A DNA stretch of 64,000 nucleotides, from assembly GCA_035654655.1 (NCBI GenBank), contig DASRWI010000032.1:62001-126000 (forward strand), written 5' to 3'. Below the pieces are notes generated by a model. The model saw only the letters and a program-made list of their open reading frames with translations, had not been told where the DNA came from and made no database searches. This document shows, piece by piece, positions 1 through 9,567 of this stretch. Position 1 is the stretch's first letter. Each line of letters begins with the position of its first letter. Source of the DNA: DASRWI01 sp035654655 (GTDB taxonomy: Bacteria > Bacteroidota > Ignavibacteria > Ignavibacteriales > Ignavibacteriaceae). Both the position numbers and the translations under genes were made by a program.

Positions 1-2
1 TA

Positions 3-587
3 TATAATTTTCCTTTCTTTAAACCTTTAAGCAATGGAATATCAAAATCAGATTTAGGAATTGAGAATAAAAAAGTTTTATTATACATAGGTAGAATGCT
101 TAAAGATAAAGGTGTAGATATATTATTAAGATCTTTTAATGATTTAAAAGGAAAATATAATTTATCTTTAGTTTTAATTGGCAGCAAAATGGATAAAGAC
201 ATTTCTAAACTATACCAATCTGATAAAAAAAATATTTTATTTTTGGGTGAAATTGAAGATGTAGCCAGTTACTATAAATTGTCAGATGTAGTAATTCTGC
301 CAACCTTAAATGAACCTTTTGGTCTAACAATGGTTGAAGCTGGATACTTTAATAAACCATTTATCGGCTCCAATAGTGGAGGAATATCTGAATTTATTAC
401 TTCCAATAAAGAAGGTTTATTATTCAAAAAAGGTGATGTCCACGAGTTATCTTTGAAAATAGAAACATTATTAAACGATTCTGTTTTATCGAGTAAAATA
501 GCTAATAATCTTCATAATAAAGTTTTAAATAATTTGAGCATAGATAAATATTATCAATCTTTAACCTATATTTATAAGAATTTATGA
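3..587 (+). CDS. Glycosyltransferase family 4, C-terminal part (5' end outside window)
   Basis: The frame is open from the first bases of the window, so the gene is cut at its 5' end; the first internal ATG (96) lies inside the Rossmann domain and is not the start. The visible part begins near YNFPF and runs through the C-terminal nucleotide-sugar-binding half of a GT-B enzyme: the LLYIGRMLKDKG strand-turn, the LFLGEIEDVASYY segment and the NEPFGLTMVEAG motif (E-x7-E type) that contacts the donor in GT4 enzymes. It probably transfers a sugar from a nucleotide donor to a lipid-linked or polysaccharide acceptor at the cytoplasmic face. Its stop overlaps the start of the WecG-like gene by 4 bases, so the two are translationally coupled parts of a glycan locus that continues upstream. 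The exact sugar cannot be told from sequence. Confidence 0.85.
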   Translation, partial: YNFPFFKPLSNGISKSDLGIENKKVLLYIGRMLKDKGVDILLRSFNDLKGKYNLSLVLIGSKMDKDISKLYQSDKKNILFLGEIEDVASYYKLSDVVILPTLNEPFGLTMVEAGYFNKPFIGSNSGGISEFITSNKEGLLFKKGDVHELSLKIETLLNDSVLSSKIANNLHNKVLNNLSIDKYYQSLTYIYKNL

Positions 588-1330
588 TTGATAATTCTCC
601 ATATTTCTTTTTAAACTCTATAAAGATTTATAATATTGACATTAAAGCTTTAAACCAGTTTATTGATTATTATATTACTCAGAAAAGAAAATTAATTGCA
701 TATTATTTTACTGCTCACAGTAATGAATTATCATATACTAACAATAATTTCAAAAATGCTTTACTGAAGTCAAATATAAATTATCCTGATGGTATTGGAG
801 TTTGGTTTGCCACAAAATATTTATCTAAAAGTAATTCATCAAGAATAAATTTGACAGATTTTTACCCTCTACTTATTGAACATTGTATTAGTAAAGGTTA
901 TAATTTTTTTTTATTGGGAAGCACAGATGAAATATTAAATAAGGCAATTCAAAATATTCAAAATGAATTCATTAAAATTAAAATAGTTGGCAGTCATAAT
1001 GGTTATGATATAGTTGATAAAGAAGTAATTGATTTAATCAATTCAAAACAACCAGATATTTTATTAGTCGGAATGGGTTCACCAAAACAAGAGCTTTGGA
1101 TTCATGAAAATAAAGATAAGCTAAATGCCAAAGTATTTTTAACTGTTGGAGACCTTTTTACTGGGTGGGCAGGAGAAAAGGTAAGAGGACCAAAAATTTT
1201 TAGAAATTTAGGTTTTGAATGGGTATTTAGAGCATTAAGCAATCCCAAATTGTACTTTAAAAGATATTTTTTTGGCATACCAAAGTTTTTATTCCATTTA
1301 TTTATGGAAAAAAGAGCCCAAAATAAATAA
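584..1330 (+). CDS. WecG/TagA/CpsF family glycosyltransferase (GT26)
   Basis: This 248-residue protein has the GT26 hallmarks: the acceptor/catalytic motif NYPDGIG with Asp69, the LLVGMGSPKQE block (about 160-170), and a C-terminal segment GDLFTGWAGEKVRGP followed by a basic, aromatic tail (LYFKRYFFGIPKFL) that in this family docks the enzyme on the membrane. Known members add N-acetylmannosamine(uronic acid) to undecaprenyl-PP-GlcNAc in enterobacterial common antigen or teichoic acid linkage units. The start overlaps the preceding GT4 stop as ATGA, which fixes the start. It is the last gene of that operon; the next gene begins 100 bases later. The sugar specificity is not visible. Confidence 0.88.
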   Translation: MIDNSPYFFLNSIKIYNIDIKALNQFIDYYITQKRKLIAYYFTAHSNELSYTNNNFKNALLKSNINYPDGIGVWFATKYLSKSNSSRINLTDFYPLLIEHCISKGYNFFLLGSTDEILNKAIQNIQNEFIKIKIVGSHNGYDIVDKEVIDLINSKQPDILLVGMGSPKQELWIHENKDKLNAKVFLTVGDLFTGWAGEKVRGPKIFRNLGFEWVFRALSNPKLYFKRYFFGIPKFLFHLFMEKRAQNK

Positions 1331-1432
1331 AATTACTTTTTCCCCTTTTTTTTCTCAAAGAAAATCAGGATAATTTTTGTTAAATTTTAATAAAGTTAAA
1401 ACATTTTATAATGTGAGGAATAAAAATTAAAT

Positions 1433-4400
1433 ATGAAGTATTATTTATTGTTAATTATTTTCTTGATTGGATTTAATTTAACTTTCTCACAATTTCTTAA
1501 CAAGAAAACAACTAAGGTAGAAAATGGTTTTAATATAAAAATCGAATTGCCTAAAGAAGTTTTAACTATAGACAGGCTAAGTAAGATTTTTAGCTTTGGT
1601 GAACAAATTGATTTAAGCAGACCAGGGGCTCCAATTTTACCAAATAAAATAATTTATTTATCTATCCCTCCTGAAAGTAAGGTGTCATTAAAAATTAACA
1701 AAAAAGAATTTTCACAATTAAATGATATCTATCCAGAAATCAACCCTCAGGTTGAACTTAAAAATGACACGTTATTAACTTATAAAAAAGTTGATATTGA
1801 TAAAAAATATCTGCTCAATGATATCTATCCAAAAGAATTAATTGAAGTTGTAGGCTACACCTGGATAAGAGATTATTATTGTGCAATTATACAAATTAAT
1901 AGTGCTCAGTATGATTGGAAGAATAAAGAATTATTTAATTTAAATAAAATTGACTTTGATTTGACTTATGAGCAGACAAATTATCAACTAAATAATAATC
2001 CATTGGGGGACTTTGATAAAAATTTATCAAAAATAATTTTTAACTATGATGAAGCTATTTCATTCCGTTCTTATCAACAGAAAGTCTTAGATACTACAGG
2101 CAGCTGGATAGATTATACAAAGGAATATATAAAACTTCAAATTGATAAAGATGGGATTTATAAAATTACTTACGAAGATCTTAATAGTTATGGTATTTCT
2201 CCCTCAATGATTAATCCCAAGCATCTTAAAATATTTTATAAAGGAAAAGAGATTCCTATCTATGTTAAAGGAGAAGATGATTTAGTATTTAATACGGATG
2301 ACTATTTAGAATTTTATGGGAGTAAAAATTATGGTTTTAGCGATTATGATAGTATAGTTCAAACCGGACAGGATTATAAAAATTACTGGGATAGATATAC
2401 TGATACATCATATTATTGGATACAATGGGAAGGAAATGATGGTCAAAGATGTTCAGTTGAAAATTTAAACCCGGATAATTTTACTGATACTTTAAAATAC
2501 CATATCGTTAAACAACATTTTGAGCAAGACCAAAGAATTTGGTATTCTGATGCTTCTGTTCCAAGAACGCAACTTCCATTTTGGCAGGAACATAAATTTT
2601 GGACCTGGTTTTTCTTGGATACAGGAGGGATGTTTAATCTAAATTTTATAACTAATGATGTACTTCCAAATAGTTCAGTAAAAATTAATACAAGAATAAA
2701 AAGTAACGCTGGAAATATTACTTCAAATACGCATAGGATTGGATTTGGATTAAATAATACTTCCTATTCCGATACAGTAACAATGAATTTTAAGGAAACA
2801 AAAAATATTCCTCTTTCATTTCCATCATCTTTTTTAACTCAAAGTAATTCATTTAAAATTAATAATTTCCCTACACAAGCTACTGTTAATCAAATTTTAA
2901 TTGATTGGATTGATGTAGATTATTACAGATTAAATATTGCCGTCAATGATTCACTCCTATTAATTATTCCTAATACCTTTAATAAAACTACATCTATTAT
3001 CGAAGTGAATAATATACAAAGTGTTGATACCAACATATTTGTTTATAAAGTTTATCCTGAATTTAAAAAAATAGGATTTCATTTTGCTCAAAACATAATC
3101 AGGTTCGGTGATACTATCAGTGGAGGAGACAAATATTTAATTATAAATAATAATTTTAAGTATACTCCTAAATATTTATATAAAAAACAATTTGTTAACT
3201 TAAGAAATCTTTCTAATGGTGCTGATTATATAATAATTTCTAATAAAGTTTTACAGAGTTCGGCTGAAAATTATAAAAACTTTATATCTTCAACTTATAA
3301 TCAAAGGACAAGCTTGATATACGTGGATGATATTTACGATGAGTTTTCATTTGGATTTCCAAAAACAGAGTCTATAAAAGATTTTCTTTATTATGCATAT
3401 AAATATTGGATTTCACCTCATCCATCATATTTATTGTTAGCTGGAGATGCAAATTATGATTACAAAAATGTAATGTATTCTCCGGTAATCCGGAAAAATT
3501 TAGTGCCATCATATGGGATGCCTGTAAGCGATGTTTGGTATGCAACTTTTGATAGTACAAATCTGAATTTTCAGCAGATGTATGTCGGCAGAATACCTGC
3601 AAACAATAATAATGACCTTCAAAGATATTTAGTTAAGCATCAAAATTTTGTTAGCAGGCGTTATGATGATTGGAATAAAAAATATTTATTCTTTAGTGGA
3701 GGAGATAGTAGAAATCCTTCAGAATTATCTCAGATAAAAGCTGCTAATGATGATATTTACTTAAACCTTGTATTACCGGCACCAACAGGAGGAATCTCAA
3801 AACATTTTTATAAAACTATAAGTCCTCCTTCTAATTTTGGGCCTTTTACTCCTGAGCAAGTGCAGGAAGCAATAAGTAATAGTGGATTGTTTTTATCTTA
3901 TATAGGACATAGCGGCACTCAGACCTGGGATAATGGGATTACTTCTGTTGAAGATATTAAGAATTCATATCCTGATAGATTTCCTTTAATTTCTGATTTT
4001 GGTTGTTCAACAGGAAAATTTGCTGAACCTGATGTTGATGCCTTTGGAGAGCTTTTTACAAGTGAACATATTGATGGACAGGCTATTAGTTATTTGGGGA
4101 ATTCAAGCTTGGGATTTTTAACTACATCATTAAGGTTTCCAAAATATTTTTATCAATATTTCTTAGCCGATACTATGACCATGATAGGGCAAGTTCATTT
4201 TCTTGCAAAGATAAAACAATTTAATTTGACTGGCGTAAGTGATGTAAATAAGGTTTTTAATTATTGTAATTTATTATTTGGCGACCCAATTATTTCACTT
4301 CCAATACCTAAAAAACCAAACTTTGTAATCAAAAGTTCATTTTTATCAATTAATGGTGAGCAGCCAAATGATTTGCAAGATTCATTGGAAATAAAATTAA

Positions 4401-6775
4401 TCTTAAAAAATGAGGGGTTAGTTCTAAATGATTCATTAAGTATCTCCTTATCCGATACATGGAAAGATTCAATTTCATTTACTCAAGTATTCAAATATCC
4501 TATACCATTAAATGATGATACAGTACATTTAAAGATTCCTTGTAAAAACAAATCCGGTCAACATTTATTAAGCATTGAGTTAGATAAAGAGGGTTTATTT
4601 CCCGAAATATATGAAAATGATAATACTGCTGAATTAAATTATATAGTCTATACTTCTTCAGTAAGACCTATTATAAATGATCATTATTATTCTACTTTAA
4701 TCGATTCCTTAGATATTTTAAATGCTCAATATAATTTAAACAACTCAGTAGAGCGGATAAAAATACAATTATCTAATAACAAAGAGTTTATCAATCCAAT
4801 AGAATTTATTAAGAATTATGATACCCTAAAAACTAAATTAAATTTTGAAAACCTTATTCCTGAAAAAAGATATTGGTGGAGAGCAAAGATAGATAAAAAT
4901 GAGTCTAATTGGTCTGAAAATTTTTCTTTTACCACCTTCAATAATAGATGGTATCTTGATAAATCATTTAACCTTGATGATATTGAATTTAGCAAAACAT
5001 ATTTTGACTCATCATCCTTAGGTTTTAAGATTGCGAACAGGGAAAATATCCTAAGGTTAAAATCGGCGGGTTGGCTTGATGGTTCATATGCATCTTTATC
5101 TTATAATCATCAGGAATATATTACAAATACATTTTTTGCTGGAATCGCAACCGGTTTAATTGATACAACGACATTAAATCCATCCGATATAAGATATTTT
5201 AACAATCCTGATACAATGATTTCTTATTTGACTAATCTTCCTAATGGAACGATGATTGCTATGATGGCTGCAGCAGATCCAGTTCAATATGTCTTAGGAT
5301 GGGATCCAGGGACACCAATAAGAAACCTAATTAAAACATTTGGGAGTGCAAAAGTTGATAGTATTAGGTATAGAGATTCCTGGTGTATCATTGGGAAAAA
5401 AGGAGCACCAATTGGTTCAGTACCTGAAGCTTTTAAAAAATCACAGACAGGTTTTGTTTCAATTGATAGTACTAAATGGAGCTATTTAATGGATGGTTCT
5501 ATAACTACGCCAATAATAGCTAATTCATCTTCCTGGTTTAATGTAACCAAGAGAGATAGTTTACCCGAAGGAAGTAATTTGGAAATTATTCCGATTGGAA
5601 TAAATAAGAATGGTTCCATAGATACTCTTGTTGCACTTTCTTTTAATGACAGTATAGCTGATATAAATTTCATTGATTCTTCTAAATATTCAAAAATTAA
5701 ATTATTAGCTAAGTTTAATGCAAATCAGAATTATGATTCTCCTGTACTATATAGTTTGGGAGTTAATTATAATTTGCTGCCTGAATTAACTACTAATTAT
5801 CAAGTAGTGCATTTATCTAAAGATTCTTTGATGCAAGGTGATTCTTTAGAAATAGGTTTTAAGGTTGTTAACGTGAGTGAAACAAAAAGTGATTCATTTA
5901 ATATTCACTTGAACATTATTAGACCAGATAATTCAACCTTCTCTATTTTGGATACTTCGATTACTTCCTTACTTCCAAATCAAAATATTTCTTTAAATGA
6001 AAAATATATTTCGAATTTGTATGATGGTTTTGGATTATTTAAATATAATATAGTTGTTGATGTTTATAATAATGTAAATGAAATTTATGAGGATAATAAC
6101 ATCTATTCTGGTACTTTTAATATCAAAAAAGATACAACAACAAGTGTTAATGAAGCTGATGTTAATGTGAGTTTTGATGGTTTAAATATTTTGGATGGGG
6201 ATATAGTGTCTTCTAAGCCAAATATAAATATAAATGTGCATTATCCAATTTGGTATCCTGTAAATGATTCCACTTCATTCGAAATTTATATAGATGATGT
6301 GAAATATTCTTCTGATAATATGTCTCTTAATTATGATACTATTAAACGTTCATTGGATATTAAGTTATCTCCTGAATTTAAAACAGGTGAACATTATATA
6401 AGAGTATTTATGAAGAATAATTTAGGTCGTATTGAAGAAAATGCAAGATATGATAGATTTTTTAATGTTTATGGTGAATTTAAAGTACTCGATGTTTTTA
6501 ATTATCCTAATCCATTTAAACAAAAAACAAGTTTTACATTTAATCTAACAGAGAATGATGTAAAAGTTCATATTAAGATCTACACAATTGCAGGAAGATT
6601 AATAAAAGAAATTTATCCAAATGATTTATTAAGAGTAGGATTTAATAATATTGAGTGGGATGGAAAAGACCAGGATGGTGATGAAGTTTCTAATGGAGTT
6701 TACTTGTATAAAGTTATCATAGAAAAAGATGGCAAAACTGATACAAAAATTCAAAAACTTTCTAAGGTTAAATAA
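1433..6775 (+). CDS. Secreted C25 (gingipain-like) cysteine peptidase with T9SS sorting tail
   Basis: A 1780-residue secreted protein. A signal peptide (MKYYLLLIIFLIGFNLTFSQ) is followed by a gingipain-propeptide-like region with RPGAPILPNK. The C25 catalytic domain follows, with His826 in YIGHSG and Cys858 in DFGCSTG, the expected catalytic pair 32 residues apart. After it come two CARDB-like beta modules (around LILKNEG and GFKVVNVSE), a segment resembling the ILEI/FAM3 domain (YRDSWCIIGKKGAP), and a C-terminal NYPNPF sorting domain ending in a FlgD-like beta sandwich. T9SS tails are normally removed during export, and the protein attached to surface polysaccharide or released. PorU, the T9SS sortase, is also C25, so this could be a PorU relative, but its length and full sorting tail favour a secreted protease. 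The next gene overlaps by one base (TAATG). Confidence 0.85.
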   Translation: MKYYLLLIIFLIGFNLTFSQFLNKKTTKVENGFNIKIELPKEVLTIDRLSKIFSFGEQIDLSRPGAPILPNKIIYLSIPPESKVSLKINKKEFSQLNDIYPEINPQVELKNDTLLTYKKVDIDKKYLLNDIYPKELIEVVGYTWIRDYYCAIIQINSAQYDWKNKELFNLNKIDFDLTYEQTNYQLNNNPLGDFDKNLSKIIFNYDEAISFRSYQQKVLDTTGSWIDYTKEYIKLQIDKDGIYKITYEDLNSYGISPSMINPKHLKIFYKGKEIPIYVKGEDDLVFNTDDYLEFYGSKNYGFSDYDSIVQTGQDYKNYWDRYTDTSYYWIQWEGNDGQRCSVENLNPDNFTDTLKYHIVKQHFEQDQRIWYSDASVPRTQLPFWQEHKFWTWFFLDTGGMFNLNFITNDVLPNSSVKINTRIKSNAGNITSNTHRIGFGLNNTSYSDTVTMNFKETKNIPLSFPSSFLTQSNSFKINNFPTQATVNQILIDWIDVDYYRLNIAVNDSLLLIIPNTFNKTTSIIEVNNIQSVDTNIFVYKVYPEFKKIGFHFAQNIIRFGDTISGGDKYLIINNNFKYTPKYLYKKQFVNLRNLSNGADYIIISNKVLQSSAENYKNFISSTYNQRTSLIYVDDIYDEFSFGFPKTESIKDFLYYAYKYWISPHPSYLLLAGDANYDYKNVMYSPVIRKNLVPSYGMPVSDVWYATFDSTNLNFQQMYVGRIPANNNNDLQRYLVKHQNFVSRRYDDWNKKYLFFSGGDSRNPSELSQIKAANDDIYLNLVLPAPTGGISKHFYKTISPPSNFGPFTPEQVQEAISNSGLFLSYIGHSGTQTWDNGITSVEDIKNSYPDRFPLISDFGCSTGKFAEPDVDAFGELFTSEHIDGQAISYLGNSSLGFLTTSLRFPKYFYQYFLADTMTMIGQVHFLAKIKQFNLTGVSDVNKVFNYCNLLFGDPIISLPIPKKPNFVIKSSFLSINGEQPNDLQDSLEIKLILKNEGLVLNDSLSISLSDTWKDSISFTQVFKYPIPLNDDTVHLKIPCKNKSGQHLLSIELDKEGLFPEIYENDNTAELNYIVYTSSVRPIINDHYYSTLIDSLDILNAQYNLNNSVERIKIQLSNNKEFINPIEFIKNYDTLKTKLNFENLIPEKRYWWRAKIDKNESNWSENFSFTTFNNRWYLDKSFNLDDIEFSKTYFDSSSLGFKIANRENILRLKSAGWLDGSYASLSYNHQEYITNTFFAGIATGLIDTTTLNPSDIRYFNNPDTMISYLTNLPNGTMIAMMAAADPVQYVLGWDPGTPIRNLIKTFGSAKVDSIRYRDSWCIIGKKGAPIGSVPEAFKKSQTGFVSIDSTKWSYLMDGSITTPIIANSSSWFNVTKRDSLPEGSNLEIIPIGINKNGSIDTLVALSFNDSIADINFIDSSKYSKIKLLAKFNANQNYDSPVLYSLGVNYNLLPELTTNYQVVHLSKDSLMQGDSLEIGFKVVNVSETKSDSFNIHLNIIRPDNSTFSILDTSITSLLPNQNISLNEKYISNLYDGFGLFKYNIVVDVYNNVNEIYEDNNIYSGTFNIKKDTTTSVNEADVNVSFDGLNILDGDIVSSKPNININVHYPIWYPVNDSTSFEIYIDDVKYSSDNMSLNYDTIKRSLDIKLSPEFKTGEHYIRVFMKNNLGRIEENARYDRFFNVYGEFKVLDVFNYPNPFKQKTSFTFNLTENDVKVHIKIYTIAGRLIKEIYPNDLLRVGFNNIEWDGKDQDGDEVSNGVYLYKVIIEKDGKTDTKIQKLSKVK

Positions 6776-7446
6776 TGAATAGATTCTTTGCTTTGTTATT
6801 CATTTTTATAATTTATTTTAAAGTGCAAGCGCAGGAAATTAAACCTGATAGTACTTTACCTGTTCAATTAATTTATTTTTATGCTGATTCATATGTTGAT
6901 TCAATCGTAATTCAGTGGGGGACAGCCACAGAAACTGAAAACTATGGATACAATTTAGAACGTTCTATATCAGCTATAAATAATTTTGAATTTCTTGCCT
7001 TTATTTCAGGTAATGGAAATAGTAATTCTCCTAAATTCTATTCTTATACAGATACTTTAATAGATTCAAATAAAGTATATTATTATAGGCTGAAGCAAAT
7101 AGATACAAATGGTTCATTCAAATATTCTGATACAATTGCAGTTAATTATTTAACATCTGTTGAAGATGAGCAAACACAAAATTATAACTTCAAATTGTTT
7201 CAAAATTATCCTAATCCTTTTAATCCTGAGACAAACATTTCCTTTCAAATATTAGAATCCTCTAAAGTAAAGTTGTTAGTTTATAACTCGTTAGGTCAAT
7301 TAATAAAAATATTACTCGATGATGACTTAGAAACTGGGTATCATAGGTTTAAGTTTAGTGCAAAAAACTTATCCAGCGGAGTATATTTTTATCAACTAAT
7401 AGTTGGTGAAAATACTTTAACAAGAACGATGATTTTAATTAAATAA
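6775..7446 (+). CDS. Small T9SS cargo protein, FN3-like domain plus sorting tail
   Basis: This 223-residue protein has a signal peptide ending near KVQAQ. A single beta domain follows (IVIQWGTATETENYGYNLERS ... YYYRLKQIDTNG), of the fibronectin-III-like type often found just before T9SS tails. From about residue 143 there is a complete type A sorting domain, with the NYPNPFNPETNISF motif, the LLVYNSLGQ strand, the GYHRFKF strand and the SGVYFYQL strand. It has no catalytic domain, so it looks like a surface adhesin or scaffold. It overlaps the C25 peptidase stop by one base and is surely co-transcribed with it, which suggests the two are exported together. Function is not otherwise inferable. 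Confidence 0.8.
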   Translation: MNRFFALLFIFIIYFKVQAQEIKPDSTLPVQLIYFYADSYVDSIVIQWGTATETENYGYNLERSISAINNFEFLAFISGNGNSNSPKFYSYTDTLIDSNKVYYYRLKQIDTNGSFKYSDTIAVNYLTSVEDEQTQNYNFKLFQNYPNPFNPETNISFQILESSKVKLLVYNSLGQLIKILLDDDLETGYHRFKFSAKNLSSGVYFYQLIVGENTLTRTMILIK

Positions 7447-7487
7447 ATTATATTTTTACTTATCATAATTATCAATGAGGGTTCATT

Positions 7488-8882
7488 ATGAAGAAGTATC
7501 TTTTTATTTTCCTTTTTGTAGTTCTTAGTACTTCAAGTTTTCCACAATATCAATTCAATGGATTTGATGGTCAATATCCGGGGGTTAATCAAGGTCAATT
7601 AGCAGGCGGACTTGGACTTAATTGGATTGATGATGAACTTTTTTATTCTTTCAATTTCAGACCTGAAGTTTCTTTTTTGAATTTTGGAGTTGGTCTTGAT
7701 TTAAAACTAGATTTCAACAAAGAAGGTAAATTAAGAAAACAAAACTTCGATGAGTTTTCAGATTATCTGAGTATTATCCGATATGTAAGATATGGAATGA
7801 AGCGGGACCCTGTCTTTATAAAACTTGGAGCGCTTGATTATTATACCCTTGGTCATGGCAGTATTATGTATCAGTATAATAACAGTCCTTCATTTGATTC
7901 CCGTAAAACGGGATTAGTTTTGGATTTAGATTTTGGAAGATTCGGATTTGAATCAATATACAGCAAATTTGCTGAAGCTGGGGTTATTGGTTTAAGAGGA
8001 TATGTTCGTCCACTTCAGTTTACAGCATTAAATATGATTCCAATAATTAGCAATATTGAGGTAGGTGCATCTTATGCTACTGACCTTGATCCGAATGTGG
8101 GAGTCACTTACAGTATTTATGACCCCACTACTAAAAGTTTTATAAATAAAAGAGATAAAGGAGCTATCAGTATAATTGGTTTAGATTTGGGGTTACCTTT
8201 AATTAGCACTAGTATGCTAAATGTTCAATTGTATACTGATTATGCAAAAATTGTTGACTATGGAAGTGGCATTTCAACAGGAGTTATGTTAGAGCTAAAT
8301 GGCTTAGGAATACTCTCAGCACAAGCAAAATTGGAACGTAGATTTAATAATGGGAAATATATACCTGCATATTTTAATAGTTTTTATGAAATCGAAAGAT
8401 TTAGAGCAGATTCAAGTATGACTACTCAAATGGCTGGAACTGATTATCCACCAAATTCAATTACTTCAAAAATACAAAGATTAGAATCTATTACGGAGAC
8501 AGACAATGGGTATTATGGAGAATTAGGATTAAACTTTGCAGGGTTGTTTTTTGTTTTAGGTAGTTACCAAAGATTGGATAAAACTCCTGAAAGTGGAATT
8601 ATGCATTTAATGGCTGAAGTTGCTCCTGAGGGTGTTCCTTTTGTTGCACGAGCAGGCTATGATAAAGTAAATATTAAAAATGAAAAAGATTTAGTTACAC
8701 TTGATGACAGGTCTTATTTGTTTGCCGAATTAGGATATAAGCCTATGCCTTATATACTAGTTTCGATGGTTTATAATTGGACATATACTCCGCTAAGAGA
8801 TAAGGATGATAATGTAATTGGATTTAAACCTCAAAAGAGAATTGAACCAAGAGTATCTTTTATTTATCCATTTAAGTGGTGA
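7488..8882 (+). CDS. Outer-membrane beta-barrel protein, unknown function
   Basis: A 464-residue protein with a signal peptide ending near SSFPQ. It is made of alternating amphipathic strands with many aromatic residues at strand ends, and finishes in RVSFIYPFKW, an aromatic C-terminus typical of outer-membrane barrels. It lacks a T9SS tail, so it is a membrane resident rather than cargo. It lies 41 bases after the small cargo gene and is followed by a strong terminator, so it closes the three-gene unit with the C25 peptidase. A role as an outer-membrane partner in export or anchoring of the two upstream proteins is possible, but I see no PorV or PorP signature and do not assign one. Confidence 0.7.
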   Translation: MKKYLFIFLFVVLSTSSFPQYQFNGFDGQYPGVNQGQLAGGLGLNWIDDELFYSFNFRPEVSFLNFGVGLDLKLDFNKEGKLRKQNFDEFSDYLSIIRYVRYGMKRDPVFIKLGALDYYTLGHGSIMYQYNNSPSFDSRKTGLVLDLDFGRFGFESIYSKFAEAGVIGLRGYVRPLQFTALNMIPIISNIEVGASYATDLDPNVGVTYSIYDPTTKSFINKRDKGAISIIGLDLGLPLISTSMLNVQLYTDYAKIVDYGSGISTGVMLELNGLGILSAQAKLERRFNNGKYIPAYFNSFYEIERFRADSSMTTQMAGTDYPPNSITSKIQRLESITETDNGYYGELGLNFAGLFFVLGSYQRLDKTPESGIMHLMAEVAPEGVPFVARAGYDKVNIKNEKDLVTLDDRSYLFAELGYKPMPYILVSMVYNWTYTPLRDKDDNVIGFKPQKRIEPRVSFIYPFKW

Positions 8883-8887
8883 TAATT

Positions 8888-8930
8888 ATAAAAAAGTGAG
8901 AGGATATTATTATATCCTCTCACTTTATTT
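8888..8930. terminator. Bidirectional intrinsic terminator
   Basis: A 14-bp perfect stem (8893-8906 with 8913-8926, loop TTATTA) is flanked by A-rich sequence on the left and T-rich sequence on the right. It can serve the + strand barrel gene and the - strand HAD gene, which converge here. The HAD gene's TGA stop (8920-8922) lies inside the 3' arm. Confidence 0.85.
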
Positions 8931-9567
8931 CCTTCTTTATAAATTCATAAAGGTCTTCAACTGTTTTGAAAAGGTAATCAGTTCCTAAGGCTTTTACTTT
9001 ATCAATTGAAAGACTATCCCATATGACTGAAACTACTTTTACGTTTGCAGCTCTTGCAGCTTTAATATCAACATGAGAATCACCAATCATCAATACTTCA
9101 TCATTCTGTAAATTAAATTGCTGCATAAACAAATGAATACCTTCAGGTGATGGTTTGTGTTCTTTTACGTGGTCGCCAGTTATAATTAAATCGAAGTATT
9201 CATATATCCCTAACTTCTTTAAAGTAATTACAGAAGCTTCATTACCTTTACCGGTATAAATAGACAAATAAATATTTTTTGATTTTAAATATTTTAGGAT
9301 GTCAATTATACCAGGATAGAGATCCGCCATGTGATGATTTTCAGAATAAAAATTATAATAATCTTTTCTTGCTTCATCGTAATTATCCGGACACCATTGT
9401 CTTAAAATAACATCTTCTGTTGGTCCAAATAATTTAATAAGTTCTTCATCTTTATAAGTTCTGTTTAAATATTTTTTAGCAACATAATTGAACGATGCAA
9501 ATATTAATTGATTAGTAGATGTTAAAGTACCATCTATATCAAAAATTATTCCTTTATATTTTTTCAT
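8920..9567 (-). CDS. HAD-superfamily phosphatase (phosphoglycolate phosphatase/PpaX-like)
   Basis: This 215-residue HAD hydrolase has all four motifs: the nucleophile Asp10 and acid Asp12 in FDIDGT, motif II around SIYTGKGN (about 102-109), Lys138 in HKPSPEG, and acidic motif IV IGDSHVD (Asp163, Asp167). The helical cap between motifs I and II is of the phosphoglycolate phosphatase/beta-phosphoglucomutase class. The substrate is probably a small phosphate ester or pyrophosphate, but family members vary widely. It starts 14 bases inside the end of the upstream phosphoesterase gene, so the two form an operon. Its stop codon is within the shared terminator hairpin. Confidence 0.85.
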   Translation of the reverse strand: MKKYKGIIFDIDGTLTSTNQLIFASFNYVAKKYLNRTYKDEELIKLFGPTEDVILRQWCPDNYDEARKDYYNFYSENHHMADLYPGIIDILKYLKSKNIYLSIYTGKGNEASVITLKKLGIYEYFDLIITGDHVKEHKPSPEGIHLFMQQFNLQNDEVLMIGDSHVDIKAARAANVKVVSVIWDSLSIDKVKALGTDYLFKTVEDLYEFIKKEIK

